Shown: positions 1 through 7,925, counted from the first letter of the stretch. The stretch: 17,072 nt of DNA from an uncultured Bacteroides sp. (GCF_910578895.1 NZ_CAJTSC010000064.1:1-17072), one strand, 5' to 3'. Notes: generated from the sequence alone by a model not told the origin. Numbers and translations are program-made.

Positions 1-62
1 GTTACGGGGGAAGGGCTTGCGGGAGCCGGAGAGAGTCATCACCCTTCGGGACAGGAATTGAA

Positions 63-102
63 AGCCGATACTTCCATAAACACATACGCAAGAGTATCGG
101 CT
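63..102. repeat. Inverted repeat / hairpin in repeat-like intergenic DNA
   Basis: AGCCGATACT (63-72) is perfectly complementary to AGTATCGGCT (93-102), with a 20-nt loop. No T tract follows on either strand, so it does not look like an intrinsic terminator. It sits next to the 9-bp tandem units at 105-140, which suggests that both belong to one intergenic repetitive element (inference). Confidence 0.55.
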
Positions 103-104
103 CC

Positions 105-140
105 AACTTCTCTGACTTCTTTAACTTCTCTAACTCCTGT
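105..140. repeat. Four 9-bp tandem units
   Basis: Four contiguous 9-mers read AACTTCTCT, GACTTCTTT, AACTTCTCT and AACTCCTGT. On the minus strand these are GTT-AGA-GAA-like units that translate into a Glu/Lys/Leu-rich run in one frame. The last unit continues into a core shared with 11963-11985. Confidence 0.6.
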
Positions 141-153
141 AAATGAAAGAGCC
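131..153 (-). repeat. Dispersed repeat core, copy 1
   Basis: Read on the minus strand, these 23 nt match 11963-11985 on the plus strand at 21 positions; the shared heart is TTTCATTT-CAGGAGTTA with one variable base. The two copies lie in opposite orientation, both in intergenic DNA. This suggests a dispersed intergenic repeat family rather than a gene. Confidence 0.5.
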
Positions 154-241
154 GTGCAAGGGAATCAGAGGAGCTATCGGGAATTAGAATGAGCCGACTA
201 TGCTCCCAACCTGCAGATAACGTATGATAACCAATCATTTA

Positions 242-278
242 TATTTAAAAATATAAGAGTTATATCTAAAAGTATAAG
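242..278 (+). promoter_or_regulatory. Direct-repeat operator upstream of first GH43 (probable regulator binding site)
   Basis: Two 16-bp half-sites, TATTTAAAAATATAAG (242-257) and TATCTAAAAGTATAAG (263-278), lie in direct orientation with starts 21 bp apart, about two helical turns. The same pair with the same spacing occurs at 12101-12137 before the esterase operon. In both places the second half-site begins 37 bp before a TAnnTTTG box. Hybrid two-component regulators of Bacteroides bind upstream of PUL promoters through AraC domains, so the regulator at 8045-11869 is the obvious candidate protein (inference). A chance AT-rich match is unlikely because the spacing is conserved without gaps. 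Confidence 0.75.
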
Positions 279-299
279 GAGACAAGAGGGCAACCGCGC

Positions 300-307
300 T
301 ACATTTG
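300..307 (+). promoter_or_regulatory. Bacteroides -7 box of the first GH43 gene
   Basis: TACATTTG matches the Bacteroides -7 consensus TAnnTTTG exactly. No TTG-type -33 element is visible at the usual spacing, which fits an activator-dependent promoter. Transcription would start near 314, giving a leader of about 16-18 nt before the ATG at 331 and excluding the in-frame GTG at 310 as a start. Confidence 0.7.
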
Positions 308-330
308 CGGTGCACAACAATTATAATATT

Positions 331-1659
331 ATGAAAAAACAACTCCTTTTACTCTTGGCGGCAATTGGCATTATAAGTACGCTCAAGGCGCAGAACCCGG
401 TCATCAGAGACCAATTTACCGCCGACCCTACGGCGCGCGTGTTCAACGGTAAGGTATATATTTATCCCTCACACGATATCCCCAGTCCTGTGGACCGTCT
501 GAAAGAATGGTTCTGCATGGCAGACTATCACGTATTTTCCTCGACCAACCTGACCGACTGGACAGACCACGGTGTCATCCTCACACAAAACAACGTGCCT
601 TGGGTACAGCCCGACTCTTACTCCATGTGGGCACCCGACTGTGTATGCAAAGACGGAAAATACTACTTCTATTTCCCCAGTACCCCCAAAGGTGAAGGCA
701 GACGCGGATTCAATGTCGGCGTTGCCGTTGCGGATACCCCCACAGGACCGTTCATCCCCGAAGCAGAACCCATCAAGGGTATATCCGGCATTGACCCCTG
801 TGTACTGATAGACACCAACGGAGAGTCATACATCTACTGGTCGGGACGCGGCATATCGGTAGCAAAACTGAAACCGAACATGTTGGAGCTGGCTTCCGAA
901 CCGATAACGGTCCAGGGGCTTCCCGAAGGATTCAAGGAAGGTCCTTACGCTTTCAAGCGCAACGACAAATACTACCTGACCTTCCCGTGGGTACAGGACA
1001 AGACCGAAACATTGGCTTATGCCATGTCGGACAACCCGATGGGTCCCTTCACTTTTAAAGGGATAATCATGGACGAATCGCCCTCGGGCTGCTGGACCAA
1101 CCATCACTCCATCACGGAGTACAACGGGCAGTGGTATCTCTTCTATCATCACAATGACTACTCCCCGAATTTCGACAAGAACCGTTCGGCACGCATCGAC
1201 TCACTTTCTTTCAACACGGACGGTACTATCAAGAAAGTGAGACCGACACTGCGCGGCGTAGGCATAACCGATGCGCGCGGCAAGATTCAAATAGACCGCT
1301 ACTCGGCAATAAGCCCTTACGGCGCATCTATCGACTACCTTAATCCGTCCAATACATTCGAAGGGTGGCAGACCTTGTTCCACCGCGCAGACACATGGGT
1401 GGCATACAACGGAGTGGATTTCGGAACCGCTCCCGTAAAACGGCTCAAAGCACGCGTACGCTCGGAAAAAGGCGGAGTGATAACCGTGCGGACCTCGGGT
1501 GACAAAGGAGTGACCATTGCCGAACTGCCCATAAAGGCAACCGAACGATGGGCGGAAATCAGTACAAGCGTACGCAACGCCCCCGCAGGCATGCAAGACT
1601 TGGTTGTCACACAGACCGGAGGAAATCCGGTAGCCGTAGACTGGATAAGCTTCGAATAA
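331..1659 (+). CDS. GH43 beta-xylosidase / alpha-L-arabinofuranosidase with C-terminal CBM6-like domain
   Basis: This 442-residue exported enzyme probably removes arabinose or xylose from arabinoxylo-oligosaccharides. Residues 1-20 are a signal peptide (cleavage after LKA). Residues 27-320 form a GH43 five-bladed propeller with the expected catalytic triad: general base D32 (TADPT), pKa-modulating D155 (GIDPC) and general acid E203 (KEGPY), plus the conserved H259 (NHHS). Residues 330-442 look like a family 6 carbohydrate-binding beta-sandwich (YNGVDFG, then VDWISFE at the end). An in-frame GTG at 310 lies before the predicted transcription start, so the ATG at 331 is chosen. It is first in the PUL, 87 bp before a second GH43 and behind the shared operator. 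GH43 members with this layout act on xylan or arabinan side chains; the sequence alone does not settle the specificity. It lacks a lipobox, so a periplasmic location is likely. Confidence 0.88.
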   Translation: MKKQLLLLLAAIGIISTLKAQNPVIRDQFTADPTARVFNGKVYIYPSHDIPSPVDRLKEWFCMADYHVFSSTNLTDWTDHGVILTQNNVPWVQPDSYSMWAPDCVCKDGKYYFYFPSTPKGEGRRGFNVGVAVADTPTGPFIPEAEPIKGISGIDPCVLIDTNGESYIYWSGRGISVAKLKPNMLELASEPITVQGLPEGFKEGPYAFKRNDKYYLTFPWVQDKTETLAYAMSDNPMGPFTFKGIIMDESPSGCWTNHHSITEYNGQWYLFYHHNDYSPNFDKNRSARIDSLSFNTDGTIKKVRPTLRGVGITDARGKIQIDRYSAISPYGASIDYLNPSNTFEGWQTLFHRADTWVAYNGVDFGTAPVKRLKARVRSEKGGVITVRTSGDKGVTIAELPIKATERWAEISTSVRNAPAGMQDLVVTQTGGNPVAVDWISFE

Positions 1660-1746
1660 TCCGTTCAGCCCCGGTCTGCCAACCATAGAAACATTCTATT
1701 ATCAACAATACATCAATCAGTTATACCCTTTAACAACATATCGCGT

Positions 1747-2754
1747 ATGAAGAAAAATCTATTATTTCCCGTTTTTTGCATCATTCTCCTGTGTATGGGA
1801 TGTATGCAACACCCGCAGCCGAAAACTTTCCGCAACACGGGCAATCCGCTTATCAAGGATAAATTTACCGCCGACCCTGCCCCGCTGGTGCACGACGGAA
1901 CGCTCTATCTCTACGTAGGACACGATGAGTATTACGAAGGTCAGGACACCGCTCACGGCGGCAAAGAGTTCAACATCACCGAGTGGCTCTGCTACTCCAC
2001 GCAAGACATGCAGACATGGACCGACCACGGTGCCGTGCTGAAACCCGCAGACTTCCAATGGGCGGTAGGCGAGGCATGGGCATCGCAGGTGATAGAACAC
2101 AACGGCAAGTTCTATTACTACACCACCGTACAGGCGGGCGAACCCTATAACAGCAAAGCTGTCGGCGTAGCGGTCAGCAACTCTCCTATCGGTCCTTTCA
2201 CCGATGCAATCGGCAAACCCCTCGTTACCGATGACATGACTCCCAACGGCACACGCGGCTGGTGGAACGATATAGACCCCACCGCCCTGATTGACGACAA
2301 CGGACAGGCTTGGCTCTGCTGGGGAAACGGCACCTGTTTCCTTGCCAAACTGAAACCCAATCTCACCGAGATTGACGGTGATATCCAAACGGTAGACCTG
2401 CCCCGCTATGTCGAAGGTCCCTGGTTGCATAAACATGGAGAACTGTATTATCTTACATACGCCTCTTTCGGACAGGGACGTGAGAATATATCTTATGCCA
2501 CTGCCCCCTCCATGGAAGGTCCCTGGACTCCGCAAGGCGAATTAACCGGCATGGCGGAAAACAGTTTCACGATCCATCCGGGAATTGCCGAATTCAAAGG
2601 CAAATGGTACCTGTTCTATCACAATGCAACTCTGACAATCGACGGCCATGCCGGAGCGATAGGACGGCGCAGTGTGTGTGTAGACGAATTGCATTACAAT
2701 CCGGACGGCACGATGCAGAAAGTGATACAGACAAAGCAAGGCACGGCGGAATAA
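1747..2754 (+). CDS. GH43 xylosidase/arabinofuranosidase, probable lipoprotein
   Basis: This 335-residue single-domain GH43 enzyme resembles in length the bifunctional xylosidase/arabinosidases of xylan-degrading Bacteroides. A hydrophobic leader ends in LCMGC; C19 would be the lipidated residue, although Cys rather than Leu at -3 makes the lipobox imperfect. The catalytic residues are D43 (TADPA), D177 (NDIDPT) and E223 (VEGPW), with H277 (IHPG) at the metal or substrate-orienting position. There is no C-terminal binding module, unlike the GH43 upstream. It follows that gene by 87 bp with no clear promoter between them, so co-transcription is likely. Membrane anchoring here against a soluble form upstream suggests that the two enzymes work at different places or on different chain lengths (inference). 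Confidence 0.87.
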   Translation: MKKNLLFPVFCIILLCMGCMQHPQPKTFRNTGNPLIKDKFTADPAPLVHDGTLYLYVGHDEYYEGQDTAHGGKEFNITEWLCYSTQDMQTWTDHGAVLKPADFQWAVGEAWASQVIEHNGKFYYYTTVQAGEPYNSKAVGVAVSNSPIGPFTDAIGKPLVTDDMTPNGTRGWWNDIDPTALIDDNGQAWLCWGNGTCFLAKLKPNLTEIDGDIQTVDLPRYVEGPWLHKHGELYYLTYASFGQGRENISYATAPSMEGPWTPQGELTGMAENSFTIHPGIAEFKGKWYLFYHNATLTIDGHAGAIGRRSVCVDELHYNPDGTMQKVIQTKQGTAE

Positions 2755-2813
2755 TCGACAAAAAACGGTTTAAACCTTCTCCCGCATGCTTTGGAAGGTC
2801 TTTTGAAAATATC

Positions 2814-2850
2814 CCCTGTGTCTGCCATGCTTTTCATGGCAGACACAGGG
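2814..2850 (+). terminator. Strong 16-bp stem-loop after the GH43 pair
   Basis: CCCTGTGTCTGCCATG (2814-2829) pairs perfectly with 2835-2850 around a 5-nt loop, CTTTT. It begins 59 nt after the stop codon of the second GH43. No U tract follows on the plus strand, so it may be a non-canonical terminator, a 3'-end stabilizing hairpin or a processing site separating the GH43 transcript from susCD. Confidence 0.6.
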
Positions 2851-2863
2851 TCGGATAGAACCC

Positions 2864-2893
2864 TTTCAAGTAAAGTTTAAACTTCCCTTGAAA
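2864..2893. repeat. Nested 30-bp dyad upstream of susC
   Basis: TTTCAAG (2864-2870) and CTTGAAA (2887-2893) flank the perfect 12-bp palindrome AAGTTTAAACTT (2873-2884), and all share one centre at 2878.5. Of the 15 base pairs, 13 are symmetric. With almost no loop it fits a protein operator better than an RNA hairpin, but a function is not shown. Confidence 0.5.
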
Positions 2894-2921
2894 CAATGCA
2901 ATACTTTAATTATCCTTATGT

Positions 2922-2958
2922 TAAACCAAAATTAATCCGCCTATGATAAAAATCTAAA
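2922..2958 (+). promoter_or_regulatory. Weak candidate operator copy before susC
   Basis: Two AAAAT-centred half-sites, at 2922-2937 and 2943-2958, are spaced 21 bp apart as in the two strong operators. The second contains TAAAAATCTAA, close to TAAAAATATAAG. The first is poor, and no -7 box lies at the matching distance, so AT-richness alone could explain it. Confidence 0.25.
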
Positions 2959-3072
2959 AAGAAGAACACATACCGCAAAAAAAGAGGTTATATAGCATTT
3001 GTTTATGTCATATATTTCTTATATACAAATCTAACTACTAATAATAAATCATTTATTAAAAATTACCAATCT

Positions 3073-6000
3073 ATGCTTATGAAAACAAGAATTTTGTTTT
3101 TACTGGTGTTTGCTGCTTTTTGCTCTACTATGGCAATGGCACAAATCCAAATCAAGGGTACTGTTGTCTCAGACGCCGGTTCCGAACCAATGATTGGTGT
3201 TGCCATTCTGGAGAATGGAACTACCAACGGTTGCATCACCGATCTCGATGGTAACTACTCGCTTCAGGTGAACAGCAATGCAACACTTACCGTTTCTTTT
3301 GTAGGTTATAAGACACAGACCATTAAGGTCAACGGCCGTAACAGAATCGACATCCGTATGCAGGAAGACTTAAAGGTGCTCGATGAAGTGGTGGTGGTAG
3401 GTTATGGCGTTCAGCGCAAGAGTGACCTTACAGGAGCCATCGCTTCGGTCAACGGAGACGATATCAAGAACCTTGCGACAGTCGATGCCGGTGCCGCCCT
3501 CCAAGGAAAGGCTGCCGGTGTGCAGATTTTGAACACATCCGGCGCTCCGGGCGAAGGAGCGAAAATCCGTATCCGCGGTTATTCGTCAAACTCCGACCAA
3601 CTCGGTCCGCTATTGATTGTCGATGGTCTGAAGGTCGACAACATCCAATACCTCGACCCCTCCATGATTGAATCTATGGAAGTCCTGAAAGATGCCGCTT
3701 CGGCTGCAATCTACGGTGCCCAGGCAGGTAACGGTGTTGTCCTCATCACGACAAAGACCGGCAGCAGCGCAAACGGACGTCCCAAAGTGACATACGCCTT
3801 TAAGGCTATCAACCAACGTCTTGGCAAGACACCCGAACTGTTCGGTGCAAAAGACTGGATTAAGTACAAAGAGATGTCGGGCTATGACATGAAGACCATG
3901 TGCGAAGCCAACGGCGTTGACTACAACAACCCGCAGGAAACGGACTGGATTAAGGAAGTGTTCGACACAAGCTGGGCAACCCAGCACTCCGTCACTTTCC
4001 AGGACGGCAACGACAAGGGACATTTCTTCACTTCCGTCAACTACCTGGACAATGACGGTATCGTACGCGGGAAGAAAGACACCTATACCCGCCTCTCTGC
4101 CCAGCTCAATGCCGATTACCAACTCTACAAGTGGATAAAGGTAGGCACCAACACTTCTATTGAAAAGTGGGCAACCCGCAGCATCACTCACCAGAGCGCT
4201 TACGGTTCCATGCTTACACCAGCTCTCCTGCTCGACCCGCTGACTCCGGTGTATTGGGACAGCACCGATGACTTTACGACAGGCATGAAAGAGGTCTATG
4301 CCACCAATCCCGAGAAAATCCTCGTTGCGCCGAACGGCAAGTACTATGCCACTTCCAAGTTCCAAATGGATGACAACGGCAACCCGCTCCTCCAGCGCGA
4401 CCGCCGCAACTACAAGAACTCCGGATTCACCGTCCGCGGAACGGCTTTCGTAGACCTTACCCCGATTGACGGCCTTGTGATGACCTCGCGCTTTTCTTAC
4501 CGCATCGCACAAAGCAACAGCCACGACTATGCCGAACCCTACTACATGAACGGACAGGCAAAAGCCGATGACTACTCCATCTCTGCCAGTGCCAACAACA
4601 ACCACTACTACCAATGGGAAAACTTCGCCAACTTCAACAAGACGCTGTTTGGCAAGCACAATGTGGGCGCCATGATTGGTATGTCTTATACGGAATACCG
4701 TTCGGACAACGTGTCGGGTTCGGCCACCGGTACGGGCGGCAACAAGATTCTCTCCGGCGATGCCGACAACTTCAAGTATCTGGATTACGTAAACTCGGCA
4801 TCGACCACCACCAAGAGCATCGGAAACCTTCCGGGACTTTCCACCAGCCTCTCCTACTTCGGCCGTCTGCTCTATACGTTCGATAACCGCTACAGCTTCC
4901 AGTTCAACTACCGTGCCGATGCTTTTGACACTTCCAAACTTCCGGCAGACAAACGTTGGGGCAAGTTCCCGTCAGTGGCCGTAGGCTGGAACATCAGCAA
5001 TGAGAAGTTCTTCAAAGACAATGTCAGCAGCGATGTTATGTCATTCCTGAAGTTCCGCGCCTCTTGGGGCCGTAACGGTAATGTGAACGTGCTCAGCAAC
5101 TACCCGTACACCGCACCCATCAGCTACAATGCCGCCTGGTATCAGTACGGAGACGATCCCAGCCAACACTACGGCTCGTATCCTTCCGGCCTTGCCAACC
5201 CGAACCTGAAATGGGAGACATCCGAACAGCTGGACCTCGGTCTTGACATGCGTTTCCTAAACGACCGTCTGACAGTCAGCCTGGACTACTACAACAAGAA
5301 CACAAAAGACCTTCTTGTAAGAATCAACCCGGTTCCCGAAGTCTACACCAACCAGACTACCGTGAACGCCGGTGAAATCAACAACAAAGGTTTTGAGTTC
5401 GAAGCCAGTTGGAAAGACCATATCGGCAACCTTTCCTACAATGTCAACGCCAACTTCTCGACCTTGAAGAACGAAGTGACTTACCTGTATGACGACCTCA
5501 CACGCATCACAGCCAGCAAAGGCGGTGTAGACGGTACCAACAACAAAGTTCATACCGCATTCGAGGAGGGCCACTCCATCTGGTATTTCCGCGCGTTCGA
5601 CTATGCTGGTGTAGACAGCGAGACAGGTGCTCCCTTGTTCCGCAACCGCGACGGCAACATCGTAGGCTCTTCGGAACTGACCGACGAGGACATGACGGAC
5701 ATCGGCAGCGCCATTCCGAAATTCACTTACGGCATCACCCTCAACCTCGAATACAAAGGCATTGACTTCACGGCATTCGGAACGGGTGTGGCAGGCAACA
5801 AGATTTTCAACATCCTCTACCGTGCAGACACCCCGTTGCGCAACTCTCTGAGATACTATATGGACAATGCCTGGACACCGGAGAACAAGGGAGCCTCCAT
5901 GCCGGCACCCGACCAAGTGGCCACCGACCTTAATTTCTGGGGGTCGAGCGCCTCTATGTTCAACGGCTCTTACTTCAAAATCAAGCAACTCCAGCTCGGC

Positions 6001-6207
6001 TACACCTTGCCCAAGCGGCTCACTCAGAAAGCAGCAATCAAAAACCTCCGCTTCTTTGTCTCCTTGGACGACTTCTTCACATTCTCCAAGTATCCGGGCA
6101 TGGATCCCGAAACCGCAACCACCGGCAGAAACGGCGGCGCAGGCTTCGACATCGGCTCTTACCCCACCATGAAGAAGTGCTCCTTCGGTGCAAGCTTCGC
6201 ATTTTGA
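3073..6207 (+). CDS. susC: SusC-like TonB-dependent outer-membrane glycan transporter
   Basis: This 1044-residue outer-membrane barrel imports oligosaccharides with energy from TonB-ExbBD, working with the SusD lipoprotein encoded next to it. The signal peptide covers 1-23 (MAMA/QIQ). A carboxypeptidase-D regulatory-like beta-sandwich follows at about 26-97. The SusC signature DEVVVVGYG is at 104-112. The plug domain is about 115-235 and includes IRIRGY (165-170), LLIVDG and EVLKDAASAAIYG. The barrel fills the rest and ends in an aromatic residue (GASFAF). Length and order are normal for the family. The first ATG (3073) is used; the ATG at 3079 gives a protein two residues shorter with the same signal peptide. 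It starts 318 bp after the GH43 gene and lies 47 bp before susD. The substrate is inferred from the neighbouring GH43 and esterase genes: arabinoxylan-derived oligosaccharides. Confidence 0.95.
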   Translation: MLMKTRILFLLVFAAFCSTMAMAQIQIKGTVVSDAGSEPMIGVAILENGTTNGCITDLDGNYSLQVNSNATLTVSFVGYKTQTIKVNGRNRIDIRMQEDLKVLDEVVVVGYGVQRKSDLTGAIASVNGDDIKNLATVDAGAALQGKAAGVQILNTSGAPGEGAKIRIRGYSSNSDQLGPLLIVDGLKVDNIQYLDPSMIESMEVLKDAASAAIYGAQAGNGVVLITTKTGSSANGRPKVTYAFKAINQRLGKTPELFGAKDWIKYKEMSGYDMKTMCEANGVDYNNPQETDWIKEVFDTSWATQHSVTFQDGNDKGHFFTSVNYLDNDGIVRGKKDTYTRLSAQLNADYQLYKWIKVGTNTSIEKWATRSITHQSAYGSMLTPALLLDPLTPVYWDSTDDFTTGMKEVYATNPEKILVAPNGKYYATSKFQMDDNGNPLLQRDRRNYKNSGFTVRGTAFVDLTPIDGLVMTSRFSYRIAQSNSHDYAEPYYMNGQAKADDYSISASANNNHYYQWENFANFNKTLFGKHNVGAMIGMSYTEYRSDNVSGSATGTGGNKILSGDADNFKYLDYVNSASTTTKSIGNLPGLSTSLSYFGRLLYTFDNRYSFQFNYRADAFDTSKLPADKRWGKFPSVAVGWNISNEKFFKDNVSSDVMSFLKFRASWGRNGNVNVLSNYPYTAPISYNAAWYQYGDDPSQHYGSYPSGLANPNLKWETSEQLDLGLDMRFLNDRLTVSLDYYNKNTKDLLVRINPVPEVYTNQTTVNAGEINNKGFEFEASWKDHIGNLSYNVNANFSTLKNEVTYLYDDLTRITASKGGVDGTNNKVHTAFEEGHSIWYFRAFDYAGVDSETGAPLFRNRDGNIVGSSELTDEDMTDIGSAIPKFTYGITLNLEYKGIDFTAFGTGVAGNKIFNILYRADTPLRNSLRYYMDNAWTPENKGASMPAPDQVATDLNFWGSSASMFNGSYFKIKQLQLGYTLPKRLTQKAAIKNLRFFVSLDDFFTFSKYPGMDPETATTGRNGGAGFDIGSYPTMKKCSFGASFAF

Positions 6208-6254
6208 CCGAGATTAGTTTTACTTGAAAAACCTCAAAAAAAAGTATATTCATT

Positions 6255-7925
6255 ATGAAAAAGATTATATATCCGCTTTTAGGTGCCGCATTGGTCTTCA
6301 GTGCTTGTGAGGACCGCCTCAACATCGAGCAGAAAGGTGTCATCTCATTCGACAGCTTCTACCGGACCGATGACGATGCACAAAATGCGCTCAACAACCT
6401 CTATCAGTCATTCTGCCTGAACATTGCCGGCAATGAGGGTACTTACATCGCCCTTCCCGTACTGTTCAATGAAGCCGGCGACGACATGCTGGCGGCAGGA
6501 AACAACTATGGAGACAACGACTTCGGCGCGCAAATCAACGAGTTCCGCTACGACTCACAGAACGAAGTCATCAAGAATGCCTATTGGGGACTTTACGGTG
6601 TGATATACGACACCAACATCATTCTTGACAACATAGAGCCTACTACCGACGTGAAGAAACGTGTATGCGCCGAGGCCCGCGCACTCCGTGCCTGGGCACA
6701 CTTCATACTTGCCATCGGATGGAATTGCCCTCCATTGGTAGACCATGTTCTCCCGCCGGATACCAAACCCTCCAACTATGAAGGCGGCCATGACAAACTC
6801 CTTGAATGGTGCGCGTTGGAAGCGGAAGCTGCCGTAAATGACCTTGACGAACGTACAAGCCCTACAGACAAAGTAGGTGCTTCAAAGGTAACCAAAGGTT
6901 TCGCCCTCACGCTGGCAGGCAAGGCCCGCCTTTTCATGGGCGACTATGCAGGTGCGAAAGCCGACCTCAAGCAGGTTATCGAATCGAAGAAGTACGAACT
7001 TGTGCCCACCGAACGTTGGGCAAACCTCTTCCACGCATCGGGCGACCTCTGCGAAGAGATGATTTTCCAGGCAAACGCTCTTGAGAACGCAAATATCGGC
7101 GACTGGAGCAACAAAATCCAGCGCACCTCCTGGATGTTCATCCAGTTCTGGAACTGGCGCACCGACAAGCTCGCCTCCATGCCTTCGTTCATCGGGGTAG
7201 ACGGTTGGGGCGGCCACTCCATCCGTGCAGATTTCGCCGAACGCATGTTGCAGAACGACGGCGACTCTCCCCGCCGCAAGGCAACTTTCCTTACCTCTGA
7301 TGAGTTCCTCTACGAAATGGAATGGAACGGTACAAAGGATAAGAATCTGACCCGTGCGGAACTTGAGACTTCCAAAGAAATAGGTATCAAGAACCCGACA
7401 GGCCTCTATGGTTTCGCCGGCTATTTCGCCAACAAGTTTGTCGCTTGGCCGGAGGACAACGAGAAAGGCTGGTATGGCTTCAAGAACCTCACCATCTTCC
7501 GTTATGCCGAAGTACTACTGATGTATGCCGAAGCCTGCGCACAAACGGACGATGCGGACGGACTTGGACTTAAATGCCTTCAGGAGATTCAGAACCGCGC
7601 AGGTTCAGACCACGTTTCCACACAGCTCACACTGGACGAAGTCAAGAACGAGAAGGGCTTCGAAATGTGGCTCGAAGGAGTCCGCTTCCCGGACATGGTA
7701 CGTTGGGGAGATACAGACGGCGTAAAAGACAATGGGAAAAACATTCCTACCACTTACGATGCCCTCTTTACAAAGAAAGAAGATAAACATCGTATCTATG
7801 TCGAGTACTCAAATCCCAACAAGGGAACTACAGGTTTTGTAAAGGGCAAACACGAATACTTCGCATTCCCGTTTGATGCGGTTTCCATCAACCCGAACTT
7901 GAAACAAAACCCAAGCGGTGAATAA
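6255..7925 (+). CDS. susD: SusD-like surface glycan-binding lipoprotein
   Basis: This 556-residue protein caps the SusC transporter at the cell surface and helps capture the glycan. The signal peptide ends in the lipobox FSAC, with C18 the lipidated cysteine. The N-terminal SusD-like part carries the TPR-type helices, seen for example at about 131-155 and 205-245 (AGKARLFMGDYAGAKADL). The C-terminal RagB/SusD part has the typical FRYAEVLLMYAEA (415-427), the EMWLEGVRFPDMVRWG stretch and the ending INPNLKQNP. The start is fixed by the lysine-rich leader MKKII. It lies 47 bp after susC, surely in the same transcript. The usual next gene, a SusE/F-like surface glycan-binding protein, is missing: after susD come only a hairpin and the convergent regulator gene. 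Confidence 0.95.
   Translation: MKKIIYPLLGAALVFSACEDRLNIEQKGVISFDSFYRTDDDAQNALNNLYQSFCLNIAGNEGTYIALPVLFNEAGDDMLAAGNNYGDNDFGAQINEFRYDSQNEVIKNAYWGLYGVIYDTNIILDNIEPTTDVKKRVCAEARALRAWAHFILAIGWNCPPLVDHVLPPDTKPSNYEGGHDKLLEWCALEAEAAVNDLDERTSPTDKVGASKVTKGFALTLAGKARLFMGDYAGAKADLKQVIESKKYELVPTERWANLFHASGDLCEEMIFQANALENANIGDWSNKIQRTSWMFIQFWNWRTDKLASMPSFIGVDGWGGHSIRADFAERMLQNDGDSPRRKATFLTSDEFLYEMEWNGTKDKNLTRAELETSKEIGIKNPTGLYGFAGYFANKFVAWPEDNEKGWYGFKNLTIFRYAEVLLMYAEACAQTDDADGLGLKCLQEIQNRAGSDHVSTQLTLDEVKNEKGFEMWLEGVRFPDMVRWGDTDGVKDNGKNIPTTYDALFTKKEDKHRIYVEYSNPNKGTTGFVKGKHEYFAFPFDAVSINPNLKQNPSGE

Larger units (their letters stand above)
1..330. other. Intergenic region before the first GH43 gene
   Basis: I see no convincing gene here. 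The minus strand is open for 78 codons from 238 to 2, but that frame runs across a hairpin and a short tandem repeat and has low-complexity Glu/Lys/Leu content, so I treat it as non-coding. The stretch holds a 10-bp inverted repeat (63-102), four 9-bp tandem units (105-140), a 23-nt core also found near 11963-11985, and the operator and -7 box of the first GH43 gene (242-307). Confidence 0.6.
2755..3072. other. Intergenic region between GH43 and susC
   Basis: This 318-bp gap has no credible gene. It contains a 16-bp perfect stem-loop (2814-2850), a nested 30-bp dyad (2864-2893), a weak pair of operator-like half-sites (2922-2958) and an AT-rich leader before susC. Possible -7 boxes are imperfect: TAGCATTTG (2993-3001) has one extra spacer base, and TATATTTC (3011-3018) has one mismatch. 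Confidence 0.55.

Noticed and set aside
2..238. 78-codon minus-strand open frame at the left edge
   Set aside because: It crosses a hairpin and a 9-bp tandem repeat, has low-complexity Glu/Lys/Leu content, and shows no leader or domain; better explained as intergenic repeat DNA.
310..330. GTG start 21 bp upstream for the first GH43
   Set aside because: It lies before the predicted transcription start (about 314) and would put seven polar residues before a clean signal peptide that begins at the ATG at 331.
1660..1746. Separate promoter for the second GH43
   Set aside because: TATACCCTTT near 1722-1731 lacks the TTTG of the -7 consensus and no operator half-site is near; the short gap fits one transcript.
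1762..2535. 257-codon open frame antisense to the second GH43
   Set aside because: It is a shadow frame of an intact GH43, with no leader and no family features.
2816..3072. Riboswitch or small RNA before susC
   Set aside because: Only simple dyads are visible; there is no conserved multi-helix aptamer layout, so I list the dyads and do not name an RNA.
3610..4659. 349-codon open frame antisense to susC
   Set aside because: It is fully inside susC, without a recognisable domain; valine-rich shadow composition.
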